A stretch of DNA of 64,000 bases, from NCBI GenBank assembly GCA_030849835.1, contig JASAOC010002127.1, positions 186,001 to 250,000 of the forward strand. The letters are read 5' to 3'. Position numbers and translations under genes: made by a program. The stretch is from Herpetomonas samuelpessoai. Its lineage: Eukaryota > Euglenozoa > Kinetoplastea > Trypanosomatida > Trypanosomatidae. This document shows, piece by piece, positions 1 through 10,818 of this stretch. Within the stretch, counting starts at the first letter, position 1. Every line of letters begins with the position of its first letter. A model generated the notes under the pieces. That model did not search any database. It saw nothing but the letters and a program-made list of their open reading frames with translations, and had not been told where the DNA came from.

Positions 1-592
1 CCCCTGGTGCGGCCTCTGCGCCGTCCAGGCCCATGCTGAAGACCACCGTCACCATCGCTGTGAAGGCGTCGTTGTCGTTGTCGCCCTCCTCAACGCCGAA
101 ATCAAATTCGCTTGACTGATCGTCCAGATTGACAGCGACCACAGAGGAGGGCGAGGCCTGGAAGAGAAGAGCCTTGACGCTACCGGAAGACGTCGGTGAC
201 AGCTCATCGTGCTCACGTTGTCTGTGGCCTCGAAGACGAGCTGCGGTATGCACGTCACCTCCCCTTTCTTCCTCTTCCTCCGCTGGCACACGCCTTCCAT
301 GTTCGTGGCGATGTCTAGGCACGCTACCGCTCCCTCGGTAAACGTCGTCGGTGGTCGAAGCCAGGGAGCTTGCCGCAACAGCACGGCAACGCCGCTGGTA
401 CGTGTACAGGCAGAGCCTGTACTGCTCATCACGGCCGTGGGAACCAATTTCTACGGTCACGTTTGGGAAGGGGAGGTACTCTGGGCCTCTACTCGTCACA
501 GTGTGACCGCTGGTGGAAGTGCTGGCGGAGGGGCGTACCGCCACCACGGCGTTCACACGCGGTAAGGTGTATTCGAACCCTTCACGCTGCAT
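1..592 (-). CDS. Unknown protein, N-terminal part (runs off left edge)
   Basis: This frame is open from the ATG at 590-592 down to base 2 with no stop, so about 197 residues of the N-terminal part are visible and the rest lies outside the window. The protein begins MQREGFEYTLPRV. It continues with a Ser/Thr-rich stretch, a basic segment with an EEEEE run, and ends here with an acidic stretch (EEGDNDNDAF) followed by a hydrophobic stretch (TAMVTVVFSMGL). I recognise no family. The start is supported by an AG directly before the ATG, the first AG after a strong sense-strand pyrimidine tract at 684-702. The coding look (no stops, GC-rich third positions) is convincing; the function is unknown. 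Confidence 0.6.
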   Translation of the reverse strand, partial: MQREGFEYTLPRVNAVVAVRPSASTSTSGHTVTSRGPEYLPFPNVTVEIGSHGRDEQYRLCLYTYQRRCRAVAASSLASTTDDVYRGSGSVPRHRHEHGRRVPAEEEEERGGDVHTAARLRGHRQREHDELSPTSSGSVKALLFQASPSSVVAVNLDDQSSEFDFGVEEGDNDNDAFTAMVTVVFSMGLDGAEAAPG

Positions 593-594
593 CT
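593..594 (-). promoter_or_regulatory. Predicted spliced-leader acceptor abutting an ATG
   Basis: On the sense (minus) strand the pyrimidine tract at 684-702 is followed by no AG at all until the AG at 593-594, which touches the ATG of the leftmost gene. If used, the spliced leader would join directly to the start codon. This is a prediction from the known rule that the first AG after the tract is favoured. Confidence 0.45.
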
Positions 595-2422
595 GAATAA
601 AATGAAAAGGCGGAAAGCACGGAACGATAGAGGAGCCAAGGTAGTGGTGTCGCGGCAAGCCAAAGCAATCAAATATTTTTTCGGGGGAAGAAGAAAAAAA
701 AACCTTCCCACACTCGGCGGAACGAGTACGCCCCAGCACGTTGGTGGTGCTAGAACAACAAGAGCGATGTCACGTGGTCTGCTGAGCGCAACGACAGAAA
801 TTCAGGCAACAAGACAGAGAACCATTCGAATGAAGTGTTTACGGAGCTTCAACTACTCAGCCGTCCTTGGCGTATTCGAACACGTACCGGATTCACAGCA
901 CCCCACCATTCCCCACGAGGTAAAGGAGCGACAAACAGAGTGAATCAGGAATTTCGCGTCGCTGCTGGCCATTCAGAATGTGGAAAACAGTTCCGCCATC
1001 TCTGCGGCACCCGCGAAAGCTTACAGAAGCGGTTGTGGGTGTGTACACGAACAAAAGCACCTCTGACCTGTGACACGAATATATATGTATCCCACCAATG
1101 GCATAACACTCCACCATCTCTTTGTTATTTTGTGTTTGTGCAGTGGTGCACGCTTCGAGATCGTCGCCCCAGCCCTAGCGTGCAGGTATAGACAGAAATC
1201 CTCCTCCGCTTTCGTCAAGTGGGACGCTCCGCCAAGCGACCGGGTCACACGGTATTCACGTTGATATCCACATATTCGAAAAGGGAAAAAGCCCGACGTA
1301 CACAGAGAGATGATGTGGACTCAGAGAAAAACTCATTCCAACAGGCGTCCACGTGTCAAGCCGTCAGTCCCCCAAAAAGGACTACGAGACCAGTCAGAAG
1401 GCGCAGCGCGGAGCAGCGCCTGACGAAAGGGTGAGAACAGAGGGTGTCAGATGTTGTGCAGGGACACGTGGCGCAGGCAAATGGAAAAAAAAAAAAGGTG
1501 AAGGAGAACAGGGAACAGGCAAACGGCTTTGTCTGCGGCGTTCATCTGCCACGGGAGCACGTGGTACTGAGGAAGACGAGGTACGTCTTCGTAAAAAACA
1601 AAGAGTGCCTACGAGCGATCTGTGGCGCTGACGAAAGCGCCACAGCAATAACAGCAAGACGAAAAAAATAAAAGAAGAAGCACGAAAGAACAAAGGAAAC
1701 AGGGGAAGAAGCAATCAAACGGTAGAAACGGAGCTTGCCAAGTGGAAAAAAAAAACACGCAATCCCCTCCAAAGCGTTAGGGCGTGAAATAATACTCAAG
1801 CCTTCGACACCTCTTTCCCTCGTCGGCCACAAGGGTCTCTGGTGGTGCCGATTCTCCTTTACCTGTGTGTGTGAAAACGCTGGAGAACGGCGTGATGTGG
1901 GGATAATGGGGTGGGGGAGGGAGGGGGGCGATGGGAGGCTGACAGGGTGGGCTCATAAGAGAAGATCCCAATGAGGAGAACATTCACAGCAAAGTAGCAG
2001 AACGACGAAAAGAGCATGGCTCCCACAAAGCTAACGCTTTTGTGGCCCCTTCCTCACCCGCCGCCACTCGAGCATCGCCACTCCCATCCTCTCCATGTGC
2101 GCGCGAGTGTACAATCATTCGCGGCCGCTTGAGCAAACAAAAGATATAGAGAGCGAGAGAGACAAAGGGCCCGCAAAAAGAACGAGAACAGACACACACA
2201 CACACACGCACCGTGATCGTGAAAGTCGAGGAAGAAAGAACTACACCTTGTAGCAAGAAATGCCCATGAGTACCATGGCCAACACATGCGCTTGAAACAC
2301 ACATGCAAGACTAAGAAAGCGTTTTCTTTTCTTTGAAACGGTGCGTGCGCGCTCACCGAGGCGTGTTCACTTTTCCAACGAGTTTGTTAGGTAAGGGATA
2401 TTCACCACAGTCTCGCCTTTCA
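593..2422. other. Intergenic region, no gene seen
   Basis: This spacer holds the 3' flank of the BRO1 gene and the 5' flank of the leftmost gene. It contains an A12 run at 1485-1496, a purine-rich stretch around 1664-1712 and a (CA)8 microsatellite at 2192-2207. Reading frames here are short and compositionally biased, and none looks coding. Confidence 0.6.
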
Positions 2423-5050
2423 TCAGCGAGGAGGGTAATTGTATTGATAACTGTAGCCAGGTTGCTGCTGCTGCGGGGGCGGCGGCGGGGGCGGCGGCTG
2501 TTGTTGCGGGTAAGCTTGCATAGGCTGGTATGAGTACGCGTCGTTAGCCGGAGCAGGGGGTTGATAAGAGGGGCCACCACCCATCACCGCGTCGTACGTC
2601 GGCGGACGATCTTCTGCACTGGACATGATGGGCACGGGTTGTTGTTGCGGCGGACGTCCCTGAGGCGGTGGCTGCATGGGCTGCTGCTGCCCCGCTTGCA
2701 TAGACGCGATTTGCTGCTGCAGCTGCTGCTGACGGAGACGCGACTGCTCAATCTCGCTTTCTACACCCTTCATCTCCGCCATCTTTTGCGCAATCTGCGC
2801 GTCCAGACGACTCTGCTGCTCCTCTGCGCTAAACTTCCGGACAGTGCGAAACGACTTGGCATTGTTGATGGTCGTGTCAAGGCCCTCAATGAGCTTGCTA
2901 GCGTACTGCGCGATGCCTTCAAAGTCTTTGATGAGCTCTGTGTACACATTGCACGCGTTCTCGAGGCTATTCGATACCTTTTGAATCTCCTGGGCCACAG
3001 GATCGGTGCTTTGGAGCTTTGACAGCTCTTCCATGTCCTTCTCGGCGCGCGTGACAAGGGCAGCCTGAGCGCGGGTCTTCTCATTGATCTTTTCAATGGC
3101 GTCTGAAATGCGTTTCGTTTCTGCGGCCAGAATCGCATCGCGTTCCGTGCTTTCTACCGCGGACAGTCCAAACACAACAGAATCCGACTCAATCATATCC
3201 ATCAACTCGCGCTGCTCAGCGAGTTGCTCATTTTCGAGACGTTCCTTCTCGTCCATGATGGCTTTCAGTGCCTCTACGTGCGCCATGACCTTGGTGGACT
3301 GCTGGCGAGCCTCCTTGGTTTCGACAAACGGCATCAGTGCGTCCAAGTCGCTCATTTTCCAATCCAACCGGGCAACATCTCGCAGGTTCTCGTCGAGCGT
3401 CTTGCGCGCGGCCGCGAATGGCCCGACAAAGTACTGCTGCAGACTCTGTTTGCTCTCCGAGTAGGAAGCCATGATGGTGTTGTAGTCAGGGGTGTCCTCT
3501 GACCGAGGGCACACCGCACGCCACATCTTCTCTCCGTAGGCCTCGACATAATGCGCGTCGTCCTGCTTTTCGCGTGCGAGCTCCGCCTTGATTTCCTGGA
3601 GCTTTGCATCTGCGACCTTCTGCAGCTCCTGACACGCCTGCACGTGGTCGACAAGCTTCTGCGTGACGGCCTTGGTCTTGTCTGTGTCGCCGCCACGAAG
3701 CTTAAGGATGCTGGAGCGCAAGGGCTCTGGCACGCGGCCCTTGTCCTGCACCTCGCCCGACATGGTCTGGATGACCGCCATGACGCCGAGCTGCTGCATC
3801 GTATTCGTCGACGTCTTGCGGCCATTGACCGCGGCGGAGTTGCACACCTGCACGCGGTTGCGCTGCTTATCGCGCCACGCCGCCGCCGACGCGGCGATGT
3901 GCGCCGGGATGATGCCGAAAAACGGGTCGACGCCGCGCTTGGACTCAAAGTTGACAAAGCTGGGGAGCTCGAGGGTCTGGCCCAGGGGACGCACGAGGCC
4001 CTCCGGGTTTGGCACCTCCTTGGGCACACGCGCGTAGTAGACGGAGGTGTTGGCCTTCTCCGCTGCCTCGTGTGCGCGGTTCACGGAGGTCACGATGCTG
4101 TTCACCCATTGGGTCAGCGCCTGCGTGGGCATCTTGGGGACCTTGCCAAGGCACGACTGCGCGCGCTTGTAGTACGCCAGGGCGACGCCCATCTCGCCGG
4201 CCTCCTCGTTGCTCACGCAGAGATGCAGGTTGGCGCGGGCCTCCATGATGTGGCGGCAGGCGAGAAGCGTGATCTCGGCATCCTTGGCGGCCGTTTCCTT
4301 GGTCGCGTACCACGCCGAGGACTTGAGCATCGAGTGCGCCTCCTCGTAAATCTTGGACCCTTCCATGGCGATCTTGGATAGCATCTCCTGCTTCCCCTTC
4401 ATGGCCTCCTCTGCCTTGAGGTATCCACAATGGTGGGCCTGGGCAAGGCTTACCTTGACAAGCATCTGCAGGGACTCCTTCTTCATATCGCCCTTCACCA
4501 GCTGCTCTGGTGGCATGCGGTTGGACAGGTCCGCCACCATGGTGTAGTACCCTGCCGCGTTCTGGAAGTTCTTGAAGGCATCCTTGACGCCCTCCACCGT
4601 GCCCGTCTGCGCCTGCCCCACCGCCACCGTCACGTACGACGCAGCAAGGTTGTAAACGCAACTCACGAGCTCCGCATTCGCATTCATGGTGTCGTACTTA
4701 TTCCAGTCATCAAAACTGTCGCACCACACATAGTGCAGTTTCTTGCTCACCTTCCCTCCGTTTAGTGGGAGATGCGCCTGTGCCATGGCCACAAGCTTGC
4801 AGTACTCCTTGAGGGTGTGCTCGATAAACGTTTCGTTTGGCGCGTTCTTGGCGTCAGCCGTGCACGTCTTCACAATCGTGTTGTGGTACGCCGCCATCGA
4901 CTTGAGCGCATCATCGACGGAGGTGGTGTTGTTGCTGGAGTGGTTTGTGGCAATGTACTTGCTGCAGAGGCTCCAGTCAGGGGTATCCTTCTCACCCTTG
5001 CGGAAAGGAAGGAGCACAAAACGGTCTGGGATGTGGTTCAGCGCTGTCAT
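2423..5050 (-). CDS. BRO1-domain protein, ALIX/Bro1-like
   Basis: The 875-residue product has the layout of ALIX/Bro1/Rim20: a BRO1 domain at about residues 8-385 (helical, including the Tyr/Trp-rich YVWCDSFDDW segment and the YYTMVADL helix region), a long helical V-like arm at about 400-740, a coiled coil near 735-780, and a Pro/Gln-rich tail from about 785 with a run of eight prolines and a final YQYNYPPR. In this family the BRO1 domain binds the ESCRT-III subunit CHMP4/Snf7 and acts in endosomal sorting, membrane scission or repair, and the tail binds partners. The length is close to animal ALIX. The ATG at 5048-5050 is the first in frame after a predicted splice acceptor at 5070-5071, giving a 5' UTR of about 20 nt. 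The family call is firm; the exact orthologue (ALIX, Bro1 or Rim20) is not settled. Confidence 0.88.
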   Translation of the reverse strand: MTALNHIPDRFVLLPFRKGEKDTPDWSLCSKYIATNHSSNNTTSVDDALKSMAAYHNTIVKTCTADAKNAPNETFIEHTLKEYCKLVAMAQAHLPLNGGKVSKKLHYVWCDSFDDWNKYDTMNANAELVSCVYNLAASYVTVAVGQAQTGTVEGVKDAFKNFQNAAGYYTMVADLSNRMPPEQLVKGDMKKESLQMLVKVSLAQAHHCGYLKAEEAMKGKQEMLSKIAMEGSKIYEEAHSMLKSSAWYATKETAAKDAEITLLACRHIMEARANLHLCVSNEEAGEMGVALAYYKRAQSCLGKVPKMPTQALTQWVNSIVTSVNRAHEAAEKANTSVYYARVPKEVPNPEGLVRPLGQTLELPSFVNFESKRGVDPFFGIIPAHIAASAAAWRDKQRNRVQVCNSAAVNGRKTSTNTMQQLGVMAVIQTMSGEVQDKGRVPEPLRSSILKLRGGDTDKTKAVTQKLVDHVQACQELQKVADAKLQEIKAELAREKQDDAHYVEAYGEKMWRAVCPRSEDTPDYNTIMASYSESKQSLQQYFVGPFAAARKTLDENLRDVARLDWKMSDLDALMPFVETKEARQQSTKVMAHVEALKAIMDEKERLENEQLAEQRELMDMIESDSVVFGLSAVESTERDAILAAETKRISDAIEKINEKTRAQAALVTRAEKDMEELSKLQSTDPVAQEIQKVSNSLENACNVYTELIKDFEGIAQYASKLIEGLDTTINNAKSFRTVRKFSAEEQQSRLDAQIAQKMAEMKGVESEIEQSRLRQQQLQQQIASMQAGQQQPMQPPPQGRPPQQQPVPIMSSAEDRPPTYDAVMGGGPSYQPPAPANDAYSYQPMQAYPQQQPPPPPPPPQQQQPGYSYQYNYPPR

Positions 5051-5981
5051 TGTGGAGAAAGTTGTTATCCTCGAATATGTGCGCGTGTGGTTCGAGCAGA
5101 ACGTCAGACGGTGAGAAGGAGAGAAACCTGTGGGGACAGAAAATTAAAACTCCGCCCACGATTGTCCGCAACGAAAAACAATAACAAAGTGAAAAATCGA
5201 ATGTGGGGGAGTGGGGGGTGGGGAGGGGAGTAGAACGAAACAGTAAAAGAGAAACAATTCCTTCTTGACTATCAAACACCGAAGTACATGAGAACGTGAA
5301 ACGAGACAAAAGGAAGGCACAGGGCAAAATGAAATGGTTTGTTGGACCGCCGCAAGGAGCACAGCATGTTCAGCAGAGGCCGCCAACGGACACAGAAGAC
5401 GGAGGGCTATGCAGCCAAAGAGCGAGTTGCTGCCCCTTGATGCCGTCTTTCAACTCCGACAGCAACACTCAGCCTTTCCGCGAACGGGGCTAGCCTTCAA
5501 CATTGAGATCCACATTCCCTCTGACGGTGCCCTAGTTGGGTTCCCCCGTAGTCCTTGACACTGCGTGTTGTTCACCGCGGCAGAGCCCGCTGAAACGCGT
5601 CGCTCGTGTTCTTCTCACAAACGCGGAGGGGACCGAGCACACGTTCGCTGAGATGTTTCTTGTAATGGAAAGGTATTCGGTAGGACGGAGGTAAGGACGG
5701 TCACTCTGACATATAAGCGTGGCCTCGATAAGCTCCGAACGCGAGAAATCCACTGTGTGTGTGGGTGGAGGAGGAAAAACAAATATGTTGCAGTGTTATT
5801 TACATAATCGTACAAGAATCAAAACGTCGTAGCATTGCAAACCCACGGCAAGACACCCGGTCAAGGAGGAAAGAATGGCATCAAACTGCGAGCATCGCCA
5901 ATCGCAAAAGTCAATTCAGCGTTGGAAGGAAACGCAAGAATCGCACCCAAGATGTGGCCTTCTTTTTTAACTATTTCTCCC
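5051..5981. other. Intergenic region, no gene seen
   Basis: Apart from the predicted acceptor at 5070-5071 I see only mixed sequence with sense-strand pyrimidine tracts (for example 5110-5126) and G-rich runs near 5203-5231. It should contain the 3' UTR of the dynein intermediate chain gene. Confidence 0.6.
5070..5071 (-). promoter_or_regulatory. Predicted spliced-leader acceptor of the BRO1 gene
   Basis: This is the first AG on the sense strand after the pyrimidine tract at 5110-5126, about 20 nt before the ATG of the BRO1-domain gene. It is predicted by rule only. Confidence 0.5.
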
Positions 5982-8645
5982 TTACTCAATAGCCTCTGCC
6001 TTCATGAGCTCTTCCTCTCGCAGCCGTAGCTCCTCTACCAGGGCAAGGAAGTCTGCATCTCGCTGAATGTCGTGACCGTACCCGTTGTCGCCATCATCGC
6101 CATCCGTGTCGTCGTCACTGTAGCCGTCCACGCCCCCGCCCTTCTTCCCGCGGCCATTTCCGCCGCGCGTCTGCTTTCTGCGCGCCGCCGTCGCGTGGCC
6201 AAGGGCCGCGTCCTCGGTCGTGCCGTCCAGATTAGAGACGCCACCCGGCGCGTCGGCGGCGGCAATGGCCATCTTAGGTGCGTTAGCGCCGTAGCGGTCC
6301 ATCTCCATCCGGCGCTCCTGCCACCGCCAGTCGTAGTAGGCGACGCGGCGGGCCTCGCGCTCCAGCATCGCGCGCAGCTGCCGCCGCTCGCCGTTGGAGC
6401 CGCGGGAGAGGGCGGCCGGGAGGAGGTACCAGTGGAAGGAACCCAAGGTGGTGCCGATGGCCACATGCTGCGTGAACTTCCGCTTCTTGGGCATGCGGGC
6501 GGGCAGTGGCTTGAAGGCAAGGACGGTGATGGCGTCCTGGACCATGTGGTGCACGAGGAGCGGCTCGCTGTTGCGGTCGAGCAAATCCCAGACCTGGATG
6601 CTACCAGATGCGATCCCGATAAGGACCACGGCCGCACGCGAGGGCGACCACGCGGCGCAGGTAACGGCACTGTCGAGGTACGGGGAGCGCCACAGGGGCG
6701 TGTCGACGCCGACGCGCCAGACCTTGAAGCTGTGGTCACCACAGGTGAGGTAGACATCGCCGATGGATGGATGGCGTTGCACACAGTTCACCGCCCCGGC
6801 ATGGGCCTCGACCACCTGTCGCACGAAGCGGGTGTCCTTGGTGTTGCCAAAGACCGGCACCATGGCAGAGCCGCGGTGGGCGTCGCCCTTCGCAATCGCC
6901 GAGCACGTCGCGAATTCGCCATCCGTGCTGCCGACTGCCACCGTGTACGATGGCGACGCCTCGTCCGCCATGGTGCCGTCAAAGAAGAAGCGGAAGCCCA
7001 TCATGTCACCCCCACCGGCCGCGTCAGGTTTTGTCAGCTGGTAGCGCAGGAGCGGCACCCACACCACCTCCTGGCCACTACTCTTGGTCTGGTGCTTCAT
7101 CTTGCGTAGCTTGTCTGGCGGCAGGTATTCGGGGCGAATGTCCCAGACACACATGCTCCCATCATCGCTAACGGTGGCAAACTGGTGGCTGCCATGGTCG
7201 ACGAGGCCTTGCTTGCCATCGAAGGTGCACTCCAGATTGGCGGGCAGCCACTGCAGGTCGTGCACCGGACGGCGGTGCGAGAGCTCCACGCGGGAGTACT
7301 GCACAGGTTGGAGACGGGGCACGGCAATGTCGCCGTCCCGTTCCCACGTCACGCCCTTGACGCTCTCAGGCATCGGTGGAAGCTCTCCTGCCGCACGGAT
7401 GTCCACTGCGGGCCGCGGGGCGGCACTGTCCATTTTGGCAACTGCCTCCCCTTCCCCGGGTGCCGCAGAGGCGTTGGGCTTGTCCGCAGCACCCGCAGGA
7501 GACTCCTGATCGGCTGCCGTCTTGCCTTTCCCGTTGGCTGCCGTGATCTGATCGGCAAGGCTCAGATCCCAGAGATAGACCTGGCCATTCATGGCACCAC
7601 CCGCAATCAGATTTGGGTACGCTGGGCTGAACTTCAGCACTTGCACCTCATTTGGAGATTCCAAAATGTAGCGCGGGTGCATTGGATCGGTGAGGTCCCA
7701 CACCAAGGACACACTCGACTCGCACCGCCGTTGAGCATCGATGCGCTCCTCCAAGGAGTAGGGTGCGATGGAGGCGATGCAGACGCAATCGTCCTTAGCC
7801 CGCGCGCTGCGCCACCCGAGGCTCGTGATCTTGCGCTCCTTGGTCGTTGCGTGGGCAAAGGTGCCCTTCTCGAACAACACCATGTCGTCGCGGGCGTCGA
7901 GAATGGCGTCGTCCTCGCGAAAGAGGGCGTAGTCATCGGTGTAAATGGGAACCTCATAGTTCTGGGTGAGGCAGTGCAACGTGCGCGGGAGCACTCGCGA
8001 AAGGAAAAGGGAGAGGTTCGGGTTTTCCTTCTTGGGGAGATCTGTCATGTGCCGAAGGGAGGCATCCACAAGGGTCGGCTCCGCTTGTACAGCGGCGTTC
8101 ACTTTGCGAGTGAAGTGGGTCTGCGTTTCGCCGTCGTGACGAACCGGTGTGGCCTGGATGCCCACCTCCACCTCCTCGCGAAACGTATCATACAGCGCGT
8201 TCGCCGTCGCGCGCAGGTCGCGGCAGTCCTCACTGGCCTCCTTTGTCACGTAGTTGGACAAGGCATGCGACGCAGACGGACCCGCACCGCCGAGTGTCGC
8301 CGTTAGGGCCCCACCCGTGCCTGTGCCCGCGAGGAGTCGGCCGCCTCCACCACGATTGCGCTGCTGCAGGAGCACGTTGCGAGGGACAGAGAAGTGCACC
8401 TGCATGGGTGGGCGACGCTGAAGGGCCGCGGCATTCTCGCGTCGGATCTCTTCCTCGCTGCCAAGGTCTTCCCAGGTGCCTTTGGGAGTGATGGTCATCA
8501 TATCCGAGGCCAGTTGCAGGAGGCCAGGCGTCACAATGGAGGACACCTCGGCGAGGGCGGCGGCGGCCGTGCTACCTTCAGTGTTCGTGGTCGGGGACGT
8601 TCTGTATCCTCCGGACCCTGACCCGACCCTTGCATTTCCCGACAT
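5982..8645 (-). CDS. Axonemal dynein intermediate chain, DNAI3/WDR63 (IC140)-like
   Basis: The 887-residue protein has a disordered N-terminal half and a WD-repeat region from about residue 270 to 745. Clear repeat ends are VSLVWDL (312-318), GQVYLWDL (354-361), GSMCVWDIR (496-504), HSFKVWRV (638-645) and GSIQVWDL (681-688). Residues 205-255 (NPNLSLFLSRVLPRTL and the following acidic YTDDYALF segment) resemble the segment before the propeller in DNAI3. GETQTHF at 171-177 fits the TQT-type motif by which dynein intermediate chains bind light chain LC8. GIQATP (162-167) and AVQAEP (185-190) are looser versions. The C-terminus is basic then acidic and ends in a Glu-rich helix. The protein would act in the inner-arm I1/f dynein of the flagellar axoneme. 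The dynein intermediate chain call is firm; the DNAI3 subtype is likely. Confidence 0.82.
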   Translation of the reverse strand: MSGNARVGSGSGGYRTSPTTNTEGSTAAAALAEVSSIVTPGLLQLASDMMTITPKGTWEDLGSEEEIRRENAAALQRRPPMQVHFSVPRNVLLQQRNRGGGGRLLAGTGTGGALTATLGGAGPSASHALSNYVTKEASEDCRDLRATANALYDTFREEVEVGIQATPVRHDGETQTHFTRKVNAAVQAEPTLVDASLRHMTDLPKKENPNLSLFLSRVLPRTLHCLTQNYEVPIYTDDYALFREDDAILDARDDMVLFEKGTFAHATTKERKITSLGWRSARAKDDCVCIASIAPYSLEERIDAQRRCESSVSLVWDLTDPMHPRYILESPNEVQVLKFSPAYPNLIAGGAMNGQVYLWDLSLADQITAANGKGKTAADQESPAGAADKPNASAAPGEGEAVAKMDSAAPRPAVDIRAAGELPPMPESVKGVTWERDGDIAVPRLQPVQYSRVELSHRRPVHDLQWLPANLECTFDGKQGLVDHGSHQFATVSDDGSMCVWDIRPEYLPPDKLRKMKHQTKSSGQEVVWVPLLRYQLTKPDAAGGGDMMGFRFFFDGTMADEASPSYTVAVGSTDGEFATCSAIAKGDAHRGSAMVPVFGNTKDTRFVRQVVEAHAGAVNCVQRHPSIGDVYLTCGDHSFKVWRVGVDTPLWRSPYLDSAVTCAAWSPSRAAVVLIGIASGSIQVWDLLDRNSEPLLVHHMVQDAITVLAFKPLPARMPKKRKFTQHVAIGTTLGSFHWYLLPAALSRGSNGERRQLRAMLEREARRVAYYDWRWQERRMEMDRYGANAPKMAIAAADAPGGVSNLDGTTEDAALGHATAARRKQTRGGNGRGKKGGGVDGYSDDDTDGDDGDNGYGHDIQRDADFLALVEELRLREEELMKAEAIE

Positions 8646-10818
8646 CCCTACGGTCTTTAGAAAACAAAAACAAAAAACGTTGTATGTGGATGTGCGTGTG
8701 TGATCGGTTGCCTCGAGTTAACAGCGCGTGTACACAAGGAAACGCGTGTGTAGATGACAAGGGGTATAACGATTACAAGACGCTTCGCGAAGTGGAACTC
8801 TCTATCTTCGCCTTTGGAATGCGTCGGACTGCGTCCTTTACGACTTTAGGAAAAGTTCTCTGTCTCTCTCTCTCCGTAGTGATACCCTCCACCCACGGTA
8901 TGTGGTGCAGCGCAGGGAACGAAGAAGGGACTTTGGTTTTCTTTCTTGTTCCCTCTCGTGGATGATAAGTGGGAACCCGTGGGACGATTCAACGAGACGA
9001 TGCACTGAAAAAGCATGGTGACAGAGGAAGGAGAAGAATAGACAAAGAGAGCATTGATGAGTTGTCTGCGTGGTATGGTCGTGGCGGTTGTGAGAAATGC
9101 GTGCCATCGGTCGGATACACCGTTTCGTGCTTCTCCACAAACGGTCTCGGGGCTATTCACTGAGCTTCCACGCAACAGACGCATCCCACGAGGCCTGCAG
9201 TGCCCCGCTGAAACGAAGAAAACAAAAGACACACGTGCGCCGTCATCTGCAACGCCTTTCCCTCAGTGTACCAGACGCATCTCTGGAACGGACATCATCC
9301 AAGAAAATCCAAACGAGAGAGAAAAGAAAGCCCTGTACCTCTGACTGTCCCTGTGGGTCGTTGCAGAGAACTGTTGGCGCTGCTTCTTTTTATTTTTCGG
9401 ATCCGTCTGTGTACGTGTGTCTGTAAGTGTGTTGTTTGCATTTTTAAAGTTGCTTTTTTCTTTAGAGTTTGAGGGACAAGCTGAACGGTGCTGGTGGGTG
9501 ATAGGAGAAATGGAATGATCGAGTCACATGGGGATGGAGAGAGGGGCGGAGAGGGGGAAAAAGAAGAAAGACAGAGTGGATCGTTAACGGTCGCGTAAAC
9601 GATAAGTGTACTCAGGGTGGGTCTCTTCCCCTCTATTCTCACCTCCTGGGAAGGACACAAGTCCTTTGTGATTCACGGTACAACGGAGAGAAACCTTTGG
9701 AGAGAGGGAGAGGACAGCGAGTACAAGAGACGCAACCAGGGGAGACGATCGGCACGACCGTGAAGTGCACCGTACAGCTTCTGTCGGTGCCACCACGCCA
9801 ATGAGCCGTCTGGAGTCGTTCCCTCTACGGCTGGCGTTCTTCGGACCCCGGCGGGCCTCATGTCCAGCGCTTCCTAGCAGGGAGAGGAAAGTAAACCCTA
9901 GAAACGAGACGTCAACTGGTGGAGGCGGGGGAACGACGTTGTATAACAATAAAAGAAAACGTAAGAAACACAATAAAGGTATAAAGAAAAAAAAAAGGGT
10001 GTGTGGAGAGAACCAAATGATAGCTGAAAATTGGCTGCAAAGTGCGTCTGTGTAGAGCTCACAGCGGGGCCGTGGCGGAGGCTGGTGGATGCCGGAGAAC
10101 GAGAGAACGAGAGAACGACAAGCTCACAAGAGTGCACACAGCGTCCGGTAGCGCAGAAGTAGCTTTGCGAGAGGATAGCAAACCATCACGTGCGGGTGTG
10201 TGTGAGAGAGAGACTGTCCATCGTAAGGCGCCCGGAATGTGCCACGCGCGTCAACCAAAGCTCGCGATCGCGAACTAACGGCTGTGTTCAGCCGTCCTAT
10301 CGAGTACACAAGACGCCACCACCCACCCGCCTCGACGGGGCCCTTTCGCATCGCCCACTTCTCGAGCGGTTTCCGCTGCTCCTCACACTTTCAACAATCT
10401 CCGCTTTGGTCGCGCTTCTCCATCACGGAACCTTTTGTTACCGTCGTAGAGGGGGGATTTCCACCCACTTGAAGCACCAGCGATGTGCACGAAATGTGAC
10501 CGAGCAGCTCTCAAGGACATGACGGTGAAGGTGATCCGGCAAGCTGCTACTCACAACACACACACACACGCACCGTAGGGAAACCGGTCCTCACCCAGAC
10601 CACCGTCAGGAGAAAACAGCATAAAAGAAAGACGACGACACGGTTGCACAGGAGCTCCCATTTTGGGGTTGGAAAGCCTCCAACAGGAAAGGGAACGCGG
10701 GGCAGGTGAAAAGGTGGTGACGCGAACACCACAATCGACGCCTACACTTCCACGCCAGCCGATTCGCTTCTTGATCAGTACTCCATTTCTGCGGTGTAGT
10801 AGATGGAAAATGTTTTCC
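8646..10818. other. Intergenic region of 2.2 kb, no gene seen
   Basis: It contains a short tandem GAGAACGA-type repeat at about 10095-10118 and a CA microsatellite at 10556-10569. Pyrimidine-rich minus-strand frames, for example at 9584-9973, read as low-complexity Leu/Ser/Pro/Phe and look like UTR. It probably holds the 3' UTR of the eIF4E gene. Confidence 0.55.
8654..8655 (-). promoter_or_regulatory. Predicted spliced-leader acceptor of the dynein intermediate chain gene
   Basis: This AG follows a sense-strand T-rich tract at about 8657-8677 and precedes the ATG by about 8 nt. A second AG lies still nearer at 8648-8649. The site is predicted by rule only. Confidence 0.4.

Noticed and set aside
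560-600. Sequence resembling a tRNA B box (GGGTTCGAATACAC on the minus strand)
   Set aside because: It has no A box at the right distance and no cloverleaf, and it lies in the coding start of the leftmost gene.
9584-9973. Minus frame of 129 codons upstream of the dynein gene
   Set aside because: The composition is a pyrimidine-tract translation with no conserved motif.
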